DNA of 64,000 nucleotides from Balaenoptera acutorostrata (GCF_949987535.1 NC_080069.1:45373269-45437268), one strand, 5' to 3'. Shown: positions 11,704-23,387, counted from the stretch's first letter. Made by a program: numbers and translations. The notes: generated by a model from the letters alone, not told the origin.

Positions 11704-12835
11704 AAATGATGGAAAGGCATTCCTATTAGTTTATGTAGATTACATATAAAGAACATGCGCTTCTCTGTGAGTCTCTTAAATCACACACTTATTGCTCCAA
11801 TGACCTTATTTAAAAATTAATGAGGTTCTCATGATAAAGGAATTGCTCAATTTGGGTAATGTCACAAGGAATTGAGAATGGGTTCTGAGTCCCTGTTGAA
11901 ATGAAAGTAAAATGTCTGGGGTAATATTTAGTCTATTACTGGGAGAAAATGATTGCAAATAAAGTTATATCTGGACCTGAGGTGGAATCGGGTATGGCAA
12001 GGAGAGGGATCAAGGAGAGATTTTCACTGTGGTTTTTGTTTTTTTAAGAAATAAGTTAAGAAAGAATTAAATTAAACAAATAATGATTAAATAGCAACAG
12101 TATAGGACAAAACATTAAAAGAATAATTGGATATTCTGGTTTTATTACAAAACAAAGATAGAAACGGAAAATCAGAAAGCAAAAGTTTCACTAGCCATCC
12201 TTCACTGAACCCATCTCTATGATTACAGAGTTAAAAAACAGGTTTTTTTTTTTTTTTGAAAAAAGCAAAACAAAAATGAACGCATATTTAATGCTAAAGA
12301 TAGAAGGTCAATGAAGGTTGTTTTGTTATTTTACCTGTTTCCATAAGAAATATTTGCAAGCATTAGTCTTTTTGTTTTTCTGATACACTTTGGGAACTAC
12401 CCAGGTCAAGGGAGAAAAAAATATGCTCCAACCTTTTTTTAAGGAAGGTTTAGTTTTGTTTTAAGTGTTCCCCTCCTTCTTTCATTGAGATCTCCTTCAG
12501 TTCAGAGATGCTTACAAAGAAATCATGTTTGCTGATTTTTAAAAATATTAAAATTTATATGTGAAAATAAATACAGTAATGAGCTTAAGCTTTGCTTTTT
12601 ATATTTTTTGCAAGATTTGATCACTCTTATGTGTTCTTCTTTTTCCTCAAAATAGAAAAAAAAATCCATCATTTAAGTGTTTAGCTTTCCAGTGCTATTT
12701 CTGTATGTACAATTTTCAGTATGTTGTTATTTTTAATTAATTTTAATTTTTCCTTTTGTGAATTTAATCTATTTAATTAACAATCTTCTATATTTCTTAT
12801 ACTTTTAAAAATAATTTTTATAATTTTATGTATTT
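11704..12835. other. AT-rich DNA without recognised feature
   Basis: Poly(T) and poly(A) runs (12242-12257 and near 12655) but no gene or named repeat. Confidence 0.55.
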
Positions 12836-12851
12836 CTTATACTTAACTTTT

Positions 12852-13194
12852 TTTTTTTTTTTTTTTTTTTAAAGGATTTTCTTATTTATTTATTTATTTA
12901 TTTATTTTTGGCTGTGTTGGGTCTTCGGTTCGTGCGAGGGCTTTCTCCAGTTGCGGCAAGCGGGGGCCACTCTTCATCGCGGTGCGGGGACCGCCCTTCA
13001 TCGCGGTGCGCGGGCCTTTCTCTATCACGGCCCCTCCCGTCGCGGGGCACAGGCTCCAGACGCGCAGGCTCAGCAATTGTGGCTCACGGGCCCAGCCGCT
13101 CCGCGGCATGTGGGATCTTCCCAGACCCGGGCTCGAACCCGTGTCCCCTGCATTAGCAGGCAGACTCTCAACCACTGCGCCACCAGGGAAGCCC
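12852..13194 (-). mobile_element. CHR-type SINE, young, with 16-bp target-site duplication
   Basis: The head is at the right in reverse (cactgcgccaccagggaagcc), with the reversed B box gggctcgaacccg. The body reads cggcatgtgggatcttccc, then ggctgtgttgggtcttcg, then an ATTT tail and a long T-run. The flank cttatacttaactttt occurs at 12836-12851 and 13195-13210. The body is close to the copies at 14.6 and 16.7 kb, and the CpGs are still present, which suggests recent insertion. It contains a small local duplication (gcggtgcgg/gcggtgcgc). Confidence 0.97.
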
Positions 13195-13210
13195 CTTATA
13201 CTTAACTTTT

Positions 13211-13705
13211 AAACCATGCATTGCCTAATTTTTGTCCTTTTTAAGCTTATTTTTACCTCCCTGTAATTTATTTTTTAGCAAAGTAGACACTGTGTTTGAG
13301 TTGGTAGGTCAACAAGGTCATTATTAGACTATTCTTGTGTAATACAGCAGAACAATGTTTATATCTCAGTTCTCATCAGTAGTTTGTTTTTTTTTTCCTT
13401 TTGATTACCGAATTGGTTTAATAACTTAATTAGAAGCAGACTCTGAGTAATCCTGTGTGCCACTAGCTTGTTCACATTTGGTAAACAAGACAAATACTGC
13501 TATCTACATTTTCCAGATGGAAAACTATAGCTAAAACATTCTCATTTTCTCTGCCAGTCAAAACTCAAACAATTTTAAACAGCCTAGCTCCAAGACACCT
13601 TCTTTCAAAAAGCCACTCTAATTCTCTAAACATGAAATTCATCACCCTGTGATTTTTCCTAGAACCACTGCTTACTCATTGCAAAATCAACAGTATTCTG
13701 TACTA
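13211..13705. other. AT-rich DNA, nothing recognised
   Basis: No gene or clear repeat up to the L2-like segment. Confidence 0.5.
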
Positions 13706-13709
13706 CATT

Positions 13710-13860
13710 ATTAAATGCATGCACGTCTATCTTGCTCCACTAGATTATAAATTTAATGAGGACAGAACTCATATTTCTTTTCACCTTGATATCTCTCAGA
13801 CAGCTATCATCTGCCTCTTGTGTTGTAAGTACTCAGTAAATGTGTGTTAAATGAAATAAT
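13710..13860 (+). repeat. LINE2 (L2) 3' end relic
   Basis: The wording 'tccactagattataaatttaatgaggacagaactcat' and 'gtactcagtaaatgtgtgttaaatgaaat' fits the L2 3' end, where a 'ctgtgagctccttgagggcagg' analogue is followed by 'ctcaataaatgtttgttgaatga'. Ancient and diverged. Confidence 0.65.
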
Positions 13861-14623
13861 GTATAGACTCAGGATACAGAGGCTTAGTTCACCCAAGACC
13901 CAGTCTAGTGCTCTGTTCCCTAAAACCTCTCTATTCTTTGGACTTTTGGTAATGCCACATAAAGTCAGTGTGGAATTTTTAAAAAGTGGATTACATTTTG
14001 AGACTTTGCACAACAATTCCTAACTGCATGATCTTGGGAAAGTGGTTTGATCATTCGGAAACTCACTGTCTGTATCTATTAAAGAGGGGATATTTGCCTT
14101 CCCTCCCTTTCTTTATAATGATTTGTAAGTGTGAACTAATGAATGTTATAAATTTGATATGTTTTAAAAACAAATTCTCCAGAGATTTAAACTATTATTA
14201 TTTAATGACAAATAATTAGATCAAAAATTTATTTAGATTTTTAATAATTTCATAGGAATCAGTAAAAAGGGCTGGGTTTTCTAGATATGTCTATTCTATG
14301 GTATTTATACCTACACACCCAATTTTTAAAGTTATAGTCATGATTTATTGGATGCTAGACTGGCAAATATTATAATATCTTTGTGAACAGGAAGAACTAT
14401 GAATTAGATACCGAGGGCCAAGAATAATCATGATGAAATGAACCCTTCTCTTTTTATCCTTGTCTATATCTGCTGGGGAGACCCTGGGGGTTGAAAGAGG
14501 AGCATCTCATGCACACATGCCTCTGGGTTTCGAGTGAAGTAGTTCTGGGAATAAGATAAAGTCTTTCTGATAGCCTCATTTTTTTAATCACTCATGTGCA
14601 GTTCCAGAGGGCTACTTCAAATT
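13861..14623. other. unique AT-rich DNA
   Basis: Nothing recognised. A plus-strand frame of 77 codons (13986-14219) has no motif. Confidence 0.5.
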
Positions 14624-14638
14624 AAAAATGCTACCAAG

Positions 14639-14945
14639 GGGCTTCCCTGGTGGCGCAGTGGTTGAGAATCTGCCTGCTAATGCAGGGGACACGGGTTCGA
14701 GCCCTGGCCTGGGAAGATCCCACATGCCGCAGAGCGGCTGGGCCCGTGAGCCACAACTGCTGAGCCTGCGCGTCTGGAGCCTGTGCTCCGCAACGAGAGA
14801 GGCCCGCGCATCGCGATGAAGAGTGGCCCCCGCTTGCCACAACTGGAGAAAGCCCTCGCACAGAAACGAAGACCCAACACAGCCAAAATCAATCAATCAA
14901 TCAAACATACGCATCTGATTCAAGATCCTCATTAAAAAAAAAAAA
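14639..14945 (+). mobile_element. CHR-type SINE with 15-bp target-site duplication and extra 3' sequence
   Basis: The head gggcttccctggtggcgcag has an A-box-like start and the B box ggttcgagcc. The body ends agacccaacacagccaaaat and a (CAAT)n tail. Between that tail and the final A-run (14934-14950) lie about 29 bp of non-SINE sequence (14905-14933). The flank aaaaatgctaccaag occurs at 14624-14638 and 14946-14960, outside the extra segment. The extra bases therefore arrived with the element. Confidence 0.95.
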
Positions 14946-14960
14946 AAAAATGCTACCAAG

Positions 14961-15990
14961 AAGAAACTCTTACTGGGAATAATATCTTTTTCATTTAATG
15001 ATGGGAGACAATGACTAAATGAAACAAAGAGGGACATTAGAATTCCAACAGAGATTAGGCTTTGCAAAAGAAAATGATGCTCATTAATTGCCATTGTCCA
15101 GTTCTGGTGGATGTGATTTGTCAGGTTGATCTGGCTGGTCACTCTTCCTGCTCACATGTTTGTGTATATCCCTTTTGTAACTTTATGGTGCGCAGTTGAG
15201 ATGGCTTTTCCCAGATGGAAAAACACAACACCATTGAGGGTATCAGGTTGCTAGTTACAATTATGTGCTCTCATATTGGTAGAATTAGCCTTATTGTGAA
15301 ACATAATATTCAGCCTAGGGATTCAAGTCTATAAGCTTGTTACAAAATCATAAATGTTAAAAGTTTTGTATTCTTTTTCTTTTTGCATTCTTTCTATGAT
15401 AATCCCACACCTACCATCCCTTCTCTAGCCCCAACCATTACAACAGCATACTCAAGCAAATATATTTACTAGATGGAAGCCAAGTATGCAGAAGGGAAAA
15501 GGAGAAAAATCTCATCAACGTGTTGCCACACATTCCCTCTGTAAAAGGTGCAGTGAAGAGATTGATAAATCTGCACTATGTGCTGCTCTGCAGAAATAAT
15601 TCCTTGTTTCTTATGTTTCTCACTGGAATACTAGAATATTCTCTTCTCTCTTCCCCATTTTGAAAAAAAATGAACTGATGATTTGTCTTTTTAGGAAGCC
15701 ATTTCTAAGGGTGCCAGACTGTATTTCTTTAGTCCTTCAGCAATCACCGTTCTTATTTCCTGAACTTGTCATCCAGCTCCTCTCCTCGAGTTAATCCTCT
15801 CATTCTTTTCTACATCCTCCTTGGTATGGTGAGAAACTACATATTTCTTACCAGTCTGGAATTTCACTTAGTTTAGGAAAAATGTCTGTCCTTTTGGAGT
15901 CATTACAAAAGGCGTGGCCCAATATTCCCTCTATTCATGGGGCCAGCGCCTGTGTCTTTTTACCCTGACCTTAATTATGATAAAACATGT
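14961..15990. other. unique DNA without recognised feature
   Basis: No gene or named repeat seen. Confidence 0.5.
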
Positions 15991-16378
15991 GCTATGGACT
16001 GAATGGTGTGACCCCCTTGCCCAGATTCATATGGTGAAGCCTTAACACCTATAGTACTTGGAGATGGGCCATTGGGAGATAATTAGGCTTAGTTGAGGTC
16101 AAGGGGGTGGCACCTTCATGATGGGATTAGTGCCCTTTTAAGGAGAAACACCAGAGAGCTTGCTCTCTGTCTCTCTATCCACATGCGCACACTGAGGAAA
16201 GTTATGTGAACACTGTGAGAAAGGGGCATCTGTAAGTCAGGAAGAGAACCCTCACTAGAACCTGAGCATGCTGGCACCCTGACCTCAGACTTCCAGTCTT
16301 CAGAGCTGTGAGGAAATAAATTTCTGTTGCCTAAGACACTCCATGGTAATTTATTATGGCAATCCATGCAGACTCTCC
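15991..16378 (+). mobile_element. solo MaLR LTR (MLT1/MST type)
   Basis: It opens tgctatggactgaatggtgt, continues 'cccagattcatatggtgaagcc' and 'gggattagtgcccttttaag', and ends 'agctgtgaggaaataaatttctgttgcctaag'. This is the MaLR LTR order, with an AATAAA poly(A) signal near 16315. The element is non-coding. Internal sequence is absent, so it is a solitary LTR. Confidence 0.85.
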
Positions 16379-16714
16379 AGTGCCCAATACCTTAATATGT
16401 TAAGTAGTTTTACATAATTTTCAAATTCTAGCTTTAAATAAAGCACTGAAATGCATAGATACATTAATATTTTGCCATTAATAATTTTTTAAATGAGAGG
16501 TATACATGTCCTTATTAAATGTACTTTGTATTAATTAAGCTGTAGTAATTCAAAGTATTAAAAGTCAATATTTAAGATAGTGAAACACTTTTGATTCTTT
16601 TATCTATTTTGCATATTTTTCACTTTCTCAGAAGTCACATTTAACGTGATCCTTTTAACTAGATAAAATTTTTTCTTCCAAATCTTATTTTAATATTAAA
16701 CAAATGCCCATTAT
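16379..16714. other. AT-rich DNA without feature
   Basis: Nothing recognised between the LTR and the SINE target site. Confidence 0.5.
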
Positions 16715-16727
16715 AAAAATCTTTTGA

Positions 16728-17077
16728 GGGCTTCCCTAGTGGCGCAGTGGTTGAGAATCTGCCTGCCAATGCAGGGGACATGGGTTCGAGCCCTGGTCTG
16801 GGAAGATCCCACATGCCGCGGAGTAACTAGGCCCGTGGGCCACAATTACTGAGCCTGCGCGTCTGGAGCCTGTGCTCCGCAACAAGAGAGGCCACGATAA
16901 TGAGAGGCCCGCCTACCGCGATGAAGAGTGGTCCCCACTTGCCGCAATTAGAGAAAGCCCTCGCACAGAAACGAAGACCCAACACAGCCATAAATAAATA
17001 AATAAATAAATAAACCCAAAAAGTTAAAAAAAAATTCAAGCAAACATTCAATAGTTGGATGATTCTTAATTTAAAAA
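16728..17077 (+). mobile_element. CHR-type SINE with 13-bp target-site duplication and extra 3' sequence
   Basis: The head ggcttccctagtggcgcag and B box ggttcgagcc are followed by the full body ending agacccaacacagcc and an (AAAT)n tail to about 17014. About 58 bp of unique sequence (17015-17072) follow, then an A-run. The flank aaaaatcttttga occurs at 16715-16727 and 17078-17090, outside the extra segment. Confidence 0.95.
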
Positions 17078-17090
17078 AAAAATCTTTTGA

Positions 17091-17504
17091 TTATTCCAAG
17101 TATACACACTAATTAAAAAATATTTATTTTATGGTAGAAACTGTGATATTAACTTGAATGCTAATATTCCCAATCAAATAAAAATTTTTATTTGAAAACA
17201 TAAGTATTTATTTAAAAATTTTAAATTTGTGGTGTCTTAAGGCTGCTCACATTATTTTTATTTCTGCATTTTGTTGCTACTCTCACTTAAATAGGATCTT
17301 ATGTATCAAATACTACATTTAAGTATAAGTAATTTAAAAGTGATAAGCAAATCAGCACACACAAATCAGCAAATCAGGATTGGGCAATCCTGACATTTTG
17401 TAGTATAACATAATCACTTGAATTCATAGAACTTTAAAAAAAATTAATAAATGATTGCAATATTGCTTCATGAGTATAATTCAATACAAGTTTATTTTAT
17501 ACTC
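17091..17504. other. AT-rich DNA without feature
   Basis: Contains a short direct repeat aatcagca near 17351-17375; otherwise nothing recognised. Confidence 0.5.
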
Positions 17505-17597
17505 CTGCAATGGACTGAAACATCCAGAATAATGTTTGACCGCATATCTGGGCACTGGGGGCCAGGTAAGTTGACACATAAAACTAGCCATCACAAT
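17505..17597 (-). mobile_element. ERVL-type LTR fragment, start only
   Basis: Reverse-complemented, it begins tgatggctagttttatgtgt and continues 'caacttacctggc' and 'gatatgcggtcaaacattattctgga'. This is the same start as the LTR at 42992. Only about 95 bp remain. Confidence 0.65.
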
Positions 17598-19396
17598 ATG
17601 TCTGCTTTCCATTAATCATCACAACTGACGCTTCGGATTGTATATGATTGCATAATATGGTAATTGGTGATATGGGGGACTGCAAAATGAAACAATCGCT
17701 GTAGGTTGGTGTATCTGGTGAGGGAGTCATTGATATGCACAATTTTTAAGTTCAAAATTACCAAATGGAAGAGTAAGAATTCACCCCTCATCCGTGTGAC
17801 AGCCAAGTTCGTTCTCTAACCACAGGATACTTTGTCTCTCACATCACATCACTTCAGGCAATTCACTGCTGCACTTAATAAAGTGAAACTTGCCCACCTT
17901 TGTAAATATCAAAGGAAGATGCAGCTTACTAGACTGCACAGTATCTCTTCCGACCCTTCTTCTTCAATGAGGCAGAATTCTGGAGACATATGGAGAGAGA
18001 AGTAGAGCCACTAGAAAACTCACAAAGCTTGGTGAGACCTCTCTGATCAAGCCAGGGTCTGGATTCAGCTGGGTGCCTGTGACATGGGAAATGTATAGTA
18101 TAAAAATACCACACAATTCTGTCTCCCAGGTGGCACAGGAGTCTAATAATTTAAGTTTTTCTAGCATTTCTCCCTCCCTACTAAAAAAGGTTTTGACTTA
18201 GGTTGGGAGATCCTGAGAGCCAGAAACTAAACGGGGTGCTCAGGAAATGTACAAAAGTTCCTGAAACAATGACTAGGAAGGAACCCTCCCACCCATGACA
18301 AGTAGAAAAGATGGATAATTTTTAAGGCATATTGAATCATGGAAAATGTTAGGTGAGAAGAAGTTGATGAAAGAAAGGAAAAATTGCCATCATTTTATTG
18401 TTTAAAATGATGATGGTTTGTAGTGTTTTCATTGACTCTATTGAAAAGTACGTATTTTTAGTATGCATGTTAATGTACTTTTTTAATGGGCCCATGTTGT
18501 ATAGTCAACATATTCATGCTTTCATTTTTAAAGCCAAAAACTCACAAAGGAATCTGTGTTTAAGGTACTAATATCAGCAGAATAGATAGCTGACAATTCT
18601 GGAAGATATTTACTCTATTTGTCATTGTGAAGTTTTGATCATAATTATGTTACAATACATATTCTGTAAGGGAATTTCCACTCTATTATTATGTCTGAAA
18701 GGACAGTACTTAATATTCAGTACAAAAGAGTATTATAAAAGTTTTATTGTCAGGGTACTATTGAAAATCTAGTGAATAATTTCTCAGAATGTATGGACAC
18801 TTGGAACCTAGGTATAAGAATTTTAGTTGATAACTGAACAATTTCTATTTTCATAATTTCTAAACAGAACACATCTCCAGAAGGCATATTCCAATTGGAT
18901 AGCAAAAGTTCCTTGTTAAGAGAGACCATAAGGAAACACTATATTTTAAACAGTTTTGCATAAGACCACATGCAACTTCTGAAATTGCTGTATGTTACAG
19001 AAACAATTCCAAAATGAGAATAAGAGAGTTACATGTTAAAACATAGAGAGTCTTTAGTAATTATTGATAAAAGAGGGATATATGATGGAAATTAGGCCAG
19101 GCATAGTTTTACTAGCCATCTATTTATACGTCCATTTCAATGAAATTTATCTTAAGAGTTAACAGGTGCTTTTGTGAATTATATTTATTTTCTGTATAGA
19201 AGTATTAGCAAGTGGAATGAAATCCGATTTTAAAAAGAAGCAACAACTATTATTTTTCAAAGCATGATTTTTTATAATACAGCCATTAATTCAAAACAGT
19301 GGGGTGACATTACATTAGGGCAATAGAAAGTCGCATTCCTCTATTCAGGCTGCAGTATGGCTAATGCACTTTGTTCTGTCATTTGACAAGCTGTTT
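17598..19396. other. unique AT-rich DNA
   Basis: No gene or repeat recognised. Short frames near 17929-18167 on the minus strand have no motif. Confidence 0.5.
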
Positions 19397-19516
19397 ATTT
19401 TATTTTATTGGCCGCATTGTGGCATGTAGGATCTTATTTCCCTGACCAGGGGTCGAACCTGGGTCCTCTGCAGTGGAAGTACAGAGTCCTAAACACTGGA
19501 CCGCCAGGGAAGTCCC
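19397..19516 (-). mobile_element. short CHR-type SINE
   Basis: The reversed head is 'cactggaccgccagggaagtccc' with a reversed B box (ggtcgaacc). A very short body (ggccgcattgtggcatg) and a TTTTA tail lie at the left. About 120 bp, essentially a head-only CHR-1-like copy. No confident target-site duplication. Confidence 0.88.
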
Positions 19517-21610
19517 TGTTCTTCCTTTTGAAATGATCCAAAAATGCCGTTTATGAAGGAAGAAGAGGAAGTAGAAGAGTGTGTTGAGATACAGCTGTGT
19601 CTTCTTTGGCCCAAAGAAAAAGCTTTGTGTGATCCAGAATCCTTATGAATCACCTGCCTACTCATTCCTAAACTTCCAAGAAATTCGAACTCATCTTTTA
19701 CATTACATTTAACATTAACAAAGAAAATCATATTATTTCGCTCACATTTATGACTTTTGATCACATTTATGACTTTTGATCCAACCTGGCCTTTGATGTG
19801 TGTGATCTCTATATCTATCCTTTAATTATCCCTTTTTCCTTTTCCCAGATTAAATATTTTCTATACTTTGATGACTAAGTACAAGTCACCTCTCCATCAT
19901 TCATTCTCAGAAGTGTAAGTACTTCTCAAAAGCAATGCCATCTCTTGTCTTATGCTTTAAAAAAAAATTGTGACTATGGGCTTCAAACCCTGTTTTTCTC
20001 TCCTTTCCTATGACAGGCCTTCTAAGCATAGACTGTTTCCCTATACTGCCCTCAGCATGGGCTTGAGTAACAGTTTCCCACTCCACTGGCCCTTGCCTGC
20101 CACTCATCAGGCCATCCTGCAGCCCCGTGCAAAATCCTCATCCAAAGAATCACTCACAGGTGCTCTCAGACCAGCCCAGTCAGGTACCATATGGCATCTG
20201 TCAGACATTGCTTTTGTTATCTATGCTGGGAAATGTCTGCCCACCAGGCATCTCTGCCTCTCATGGGCACCAGTACCACAGCCACTTATGCACTGTTGCT
20301 TTGGCAACGTGTCAGCACAATTGCTGGGCACTTGTGATGCTTTCACTTAATACCACCATGTCTGCCAAGCCTTGCTGACATCACCTGCCCAGCACAACAG
20401 TGGACCACCTGGCCCTGTGGCTTCTGCCATCTCTTTCCAAGAGCTGCTGGAAAAGAATGCTCAGAATTTAAACCTATAAAGTGGTCTGTGATAACATGGG
20501 GGACAATGAACCCCACTTCATCTCTTCATATTATACTCTGACAAAGGGGTCTTAAAGGACCATCCTGTTCCTTACTGAGATTTACTGAAGCGTGTTTATT
20601 TCCTACTCAAAGCCCTGTTTTTGCCTAAGACCTAAAGAGGAGTCCTTGGGAGTTTGGAGATGCTCAGATTTGAATGACAAATCTGACAATGATGATTTTT
20701 TGTATGAAGTGTAATGAAAAAAGAATAAATAAATTCATTAATGGTTGCTTTGGGCCAGGTTGCCTCATAGACCCTGAAACAAGGATTTGTGAGCAAATAA
20801 TGTATTAAGTGTTCGTGGGAGAAAACAATAAGAGAATGCAGAAAGCAGAACCTAGACGGGGGGTGGGGTGGGGGGGAGGCCAAACAAAGGCGTGATTTAG
20901 GTAAAATTTCAGCTCCAGTCTGATCCCTAGGGGAGCTCTAATGTGCAAATTAGGCTTCATCAGCCTTTCTTCTCAGAGGAGCTGGGCTTTCATACTTTCC
21001 ATCAGTCATTGACTGAGGCTGCCCCGGCATAGGCATGAGAGAGTCAACTCCCAGGCACTTTCAGCTGCCTGAGTAGGTAAAGTGGCTCCAGCAGGCCAGG
21101 GCAGCCATCTGAGGGCAGTCATAGATGCTGGTCATTAGAAGCAAAACATCCCAAGGCACATAAAATTCAGGGCAGGTGTGCACAGAAAGGGTTAACGGTA
21201 TCCCTGGGCACCATGGAGGCAGAATACTGACTGGTCCACTGTGCTCATCATTTTGTAGGTCTCTGTATTGGTTTCCTAATATGAGAACAAAACAATCTTG
21301 TAACTAACAGAGCCAAAAAAGGCCAAAGCTGTTAGAATTTCACATGCATTAGAGTTTAAAAAAGACATTTTTTTTTTCATTTTTTTGCAAACTAAACTTG
21401 GCTTAAAGGATTCTCTAAGACTTATTTCATAAAGTCATCTATTTTTGAAACTGAAGGAACCTTAGTGACTATGGACAACCTCATACTGGCTTGAGATTTC
21501 TTCTCCTGCAAATATCTAGACAATATCTAGGTAAGTTAAAATGTTAACTTTGAGACGTTAAATAAATCACTAATAGGACAGTTATAGCAGATGCCTTTGT
21601 TAGTATCTTT
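19517..21610. other. unique DNA with a G-rich run and unrecognised open frames
   Basis: A plus-strand open frame of 126 codons (19970-20350) and an overlapping one (20127-20378) have no motif I recognise. A G-rich run (about 20857-20878) is noted separately. The stretch 20740-21260 reads somewhat like an old LTR, but I cannot support that. Confidence 0.4.
20857..20878 (+). repeat. G-rich tract, G-quadruplex-like
   Basis: Four runs of at least four G separated by single T bases (gggggg t gggg t ggggggg). Confidence 0.8.
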
Positions 21611-21614
21611 TATA

Positions 21615-22010
21615 TAATGTTTGTAATAGTTATTTAACTTGCAAAATATTTCAAACATATAGAAAGAACAGGGAATAACATAACAGATACCCATGCTCTC
21701 ATTATTAGTTTATATAGACAATAGTATTTGATTAAAATTGGTTCAGCTGTGTTTTCTGTATCAAAAAAGAAAATGCTACAAATTCACCTAAAGTGTCAGA
21801 CTCCATTTTCACCAATCCTCCCAATAATTACTTCCCCTCCAGAAAGAATCAGTCTCTGAAGAAGTCATGTATTATTCCTTAGCTTTTTTGTAATTTTGCT
21901 ATATTGTATGTAGAGATAGACACACATGAGTATTATCACACTGCATGTATCCATTTGCTGCTAACTTGTTTCACTCAACATTTTTTTTTAGATTTTTTCT
22001 TTTGATACTT
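21615..22010 (+). mobile_element. possible ancient L1M fragment
   Basis: 'gcaaaatatttcaaacatatagaaagaacagggaataacataacag' and 'acccatgctctcattattag' resemble an old L1 3' region that mentions acccatgtaccc. It is highly diverged; ends not visible. Confidence 0.4.
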
Positions 22011-22257
22011 TTACATCGAATTTATTCGTTTGGGCAGTATATATGGCTCAGTATGGCTGAGTGTTTCATAACATTTCCTGAGTAAGGTACACAGTTATGT
22101 TGTATTCCTATTTATTGTTAATCAAAACAGTGCCATTTGAATTTTATGCCTGCTATGTACCATAACAAAGTTTTCCCATAGCAGATGTGGCTTTGCTAGG
22201 CTGTACTGTATGCATATTTCCACCTTTCTAGGTTTATTTTTTATAAGTGTGTTTTTT

Positions 22258-22459
22258 TTTTTTTTAACAGTTAATACAAGTAGTTTTATTTTACAAGTAG
22301 TAGGGGAAAAGAACATTTGTTTTTTTTTTTTTTTTTTTTTTCCACACACACACACACTGTATTTTATTTTTACAAGAGATAGATAGACTGACACCAAGCA
22401 TTGTACATGGATGACCACAACAAAAGCAACAATGATTGCAATTACCAAACATGAAACAC
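22258..22459 (-). pseudogene. retrocopy of an mRNA 3' end (processed pseudogene, 5'-truncated)
   Basis: A T-run on the left and the direct flank tataagtgtgtttttt at 22242-22257 and 22460-22475 show an L1-mediated insertion reading on the minus strand. Read that way, the insert is neither L1 nor SINE. It looks like 3' UTR: 'gcaatcattgttgc', a (TG)n tract, 'taaaaataaaatac', an internal A-run and a second AATAAA just before the terminal tail. No coding part is included. I do not recognise the parent gene. A minus-strand open frame covering it (22122-22490) is not a gene. Confidence 0.75.
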
Positions 22460-22489
22460 TATAAGTGTGTTTTTTAAAAACCTCACTCA

Positions 22490-22619
22490 CAAAAATAATT
22501 TATGAATTCTCTCAAAAACATCATAACATTTATTTTAAAACAATTTATTACTAATGAACCTGAAGCATCATCCTTAAGATAATGGACAAGTATGATTTGG
22601 TGATAATCCCCACCTCCAG
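22490..22619. other. AT-rich DNA without feature
   Basis: Nothing recognised. Confidence 0.5.
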
Positions 22620-22745
22620 AGGGTTAGTGGATAGTTATTTCTCCCATTTTGCAGATGAGAAGGCTGAGGCTCATAGAAATTAGATCATTTGTCTAAGACC
22701 AGAGAGCTTGGTTCCAGGTTCAGTGAATTCACACCTGGTACTTAC
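22620..22745 (-). repeat. MIR SINE relic
   Basis: Reversed MIR core: 'cccattttgcagatgagaaggctgagg' then 'agatcatttgtctaagacc'. Confidence 0.7.
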
Positions 22746-23004
22746 AGCTTAATACAGTCTGATGGCATTTAATTTGGGGGAATTATGTTACAACAAACCT
22801 TGTTGATATCCATTCAAAGTATGCATAGGGTATTCAGTTTTCCCTCCAACCTCTCATATTACATCAGCAACCTTGACCCTGGTATGGGATTCAACTGGAA
22901 CTCTTTGATTTTGTCATCTTTCTTGTTTTCTGTTCTACACAGGGAAAGTCATTTTGCTGAGACAGGATTTAAAAACAGCCACATTACAGCCTATCTAGAG
23001 ACAA

Positions 23005-23215
23005 TACAGTGTGGCATCCAGACTCCAGATTCAATTCTGAGCTCTGCCATTATTATTAATGTGATCATACACAAATGACTTAATTTTAATTTCCTCATCT
23101 ATAAAATAGGGATTATAATAGCACCAGCTTAACAAAGTTGTTGTGATGATTAAATGAATCACAGAGTGCCAGGGAAGAGTGCCTGTCATTCAGGAGGCGT
23201 TATATGCTTGTTTCA
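23005..23215 (+). repeat. MIR SINE relic
   Basis: Forward MIR order: 'attctgagctctgccatt', 'aaatgacttaattttaatttcctcatctataaaatagggat', 'gttgttgtgatgattaaatga', 'agagtgcctgtcatt'. Nearly the full MIR length. Confidence 0.8.
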
Positions 23216-23387
23216 TATTACTATTATTCCAATTTGAGAATATGGTGATTAGGTGGCACATATTCAGCCATAGGTTCCCCAGACGGTGATGCTCGTCTGG
23301 ACTCTCCAGTTGGTACACCAGGATCATGTTTACAAAAGGGCAGTCAAGCCTTCCCCAAAAGCTTCTTCTTCATGAACTTTTCTTTAA

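Noticed and set aside
14640..14715. tRNA-like A and B boxes
   Set aside because: They belong to the tRNA-derived head of CHR SINEs and no cloverleaf or mature tRNA end is present; the same applies to the other SINE copies.
19970..20350. 126-codon plus-strand open frame
   Set aside because: No motif, no splice or promoter context, and a second overlapping frame; no support as a gene.
20740..21260. Possible old LTR
   Set aside because: Some wording felt familiar, but I could not identify ends, poly(A) signal or a family.
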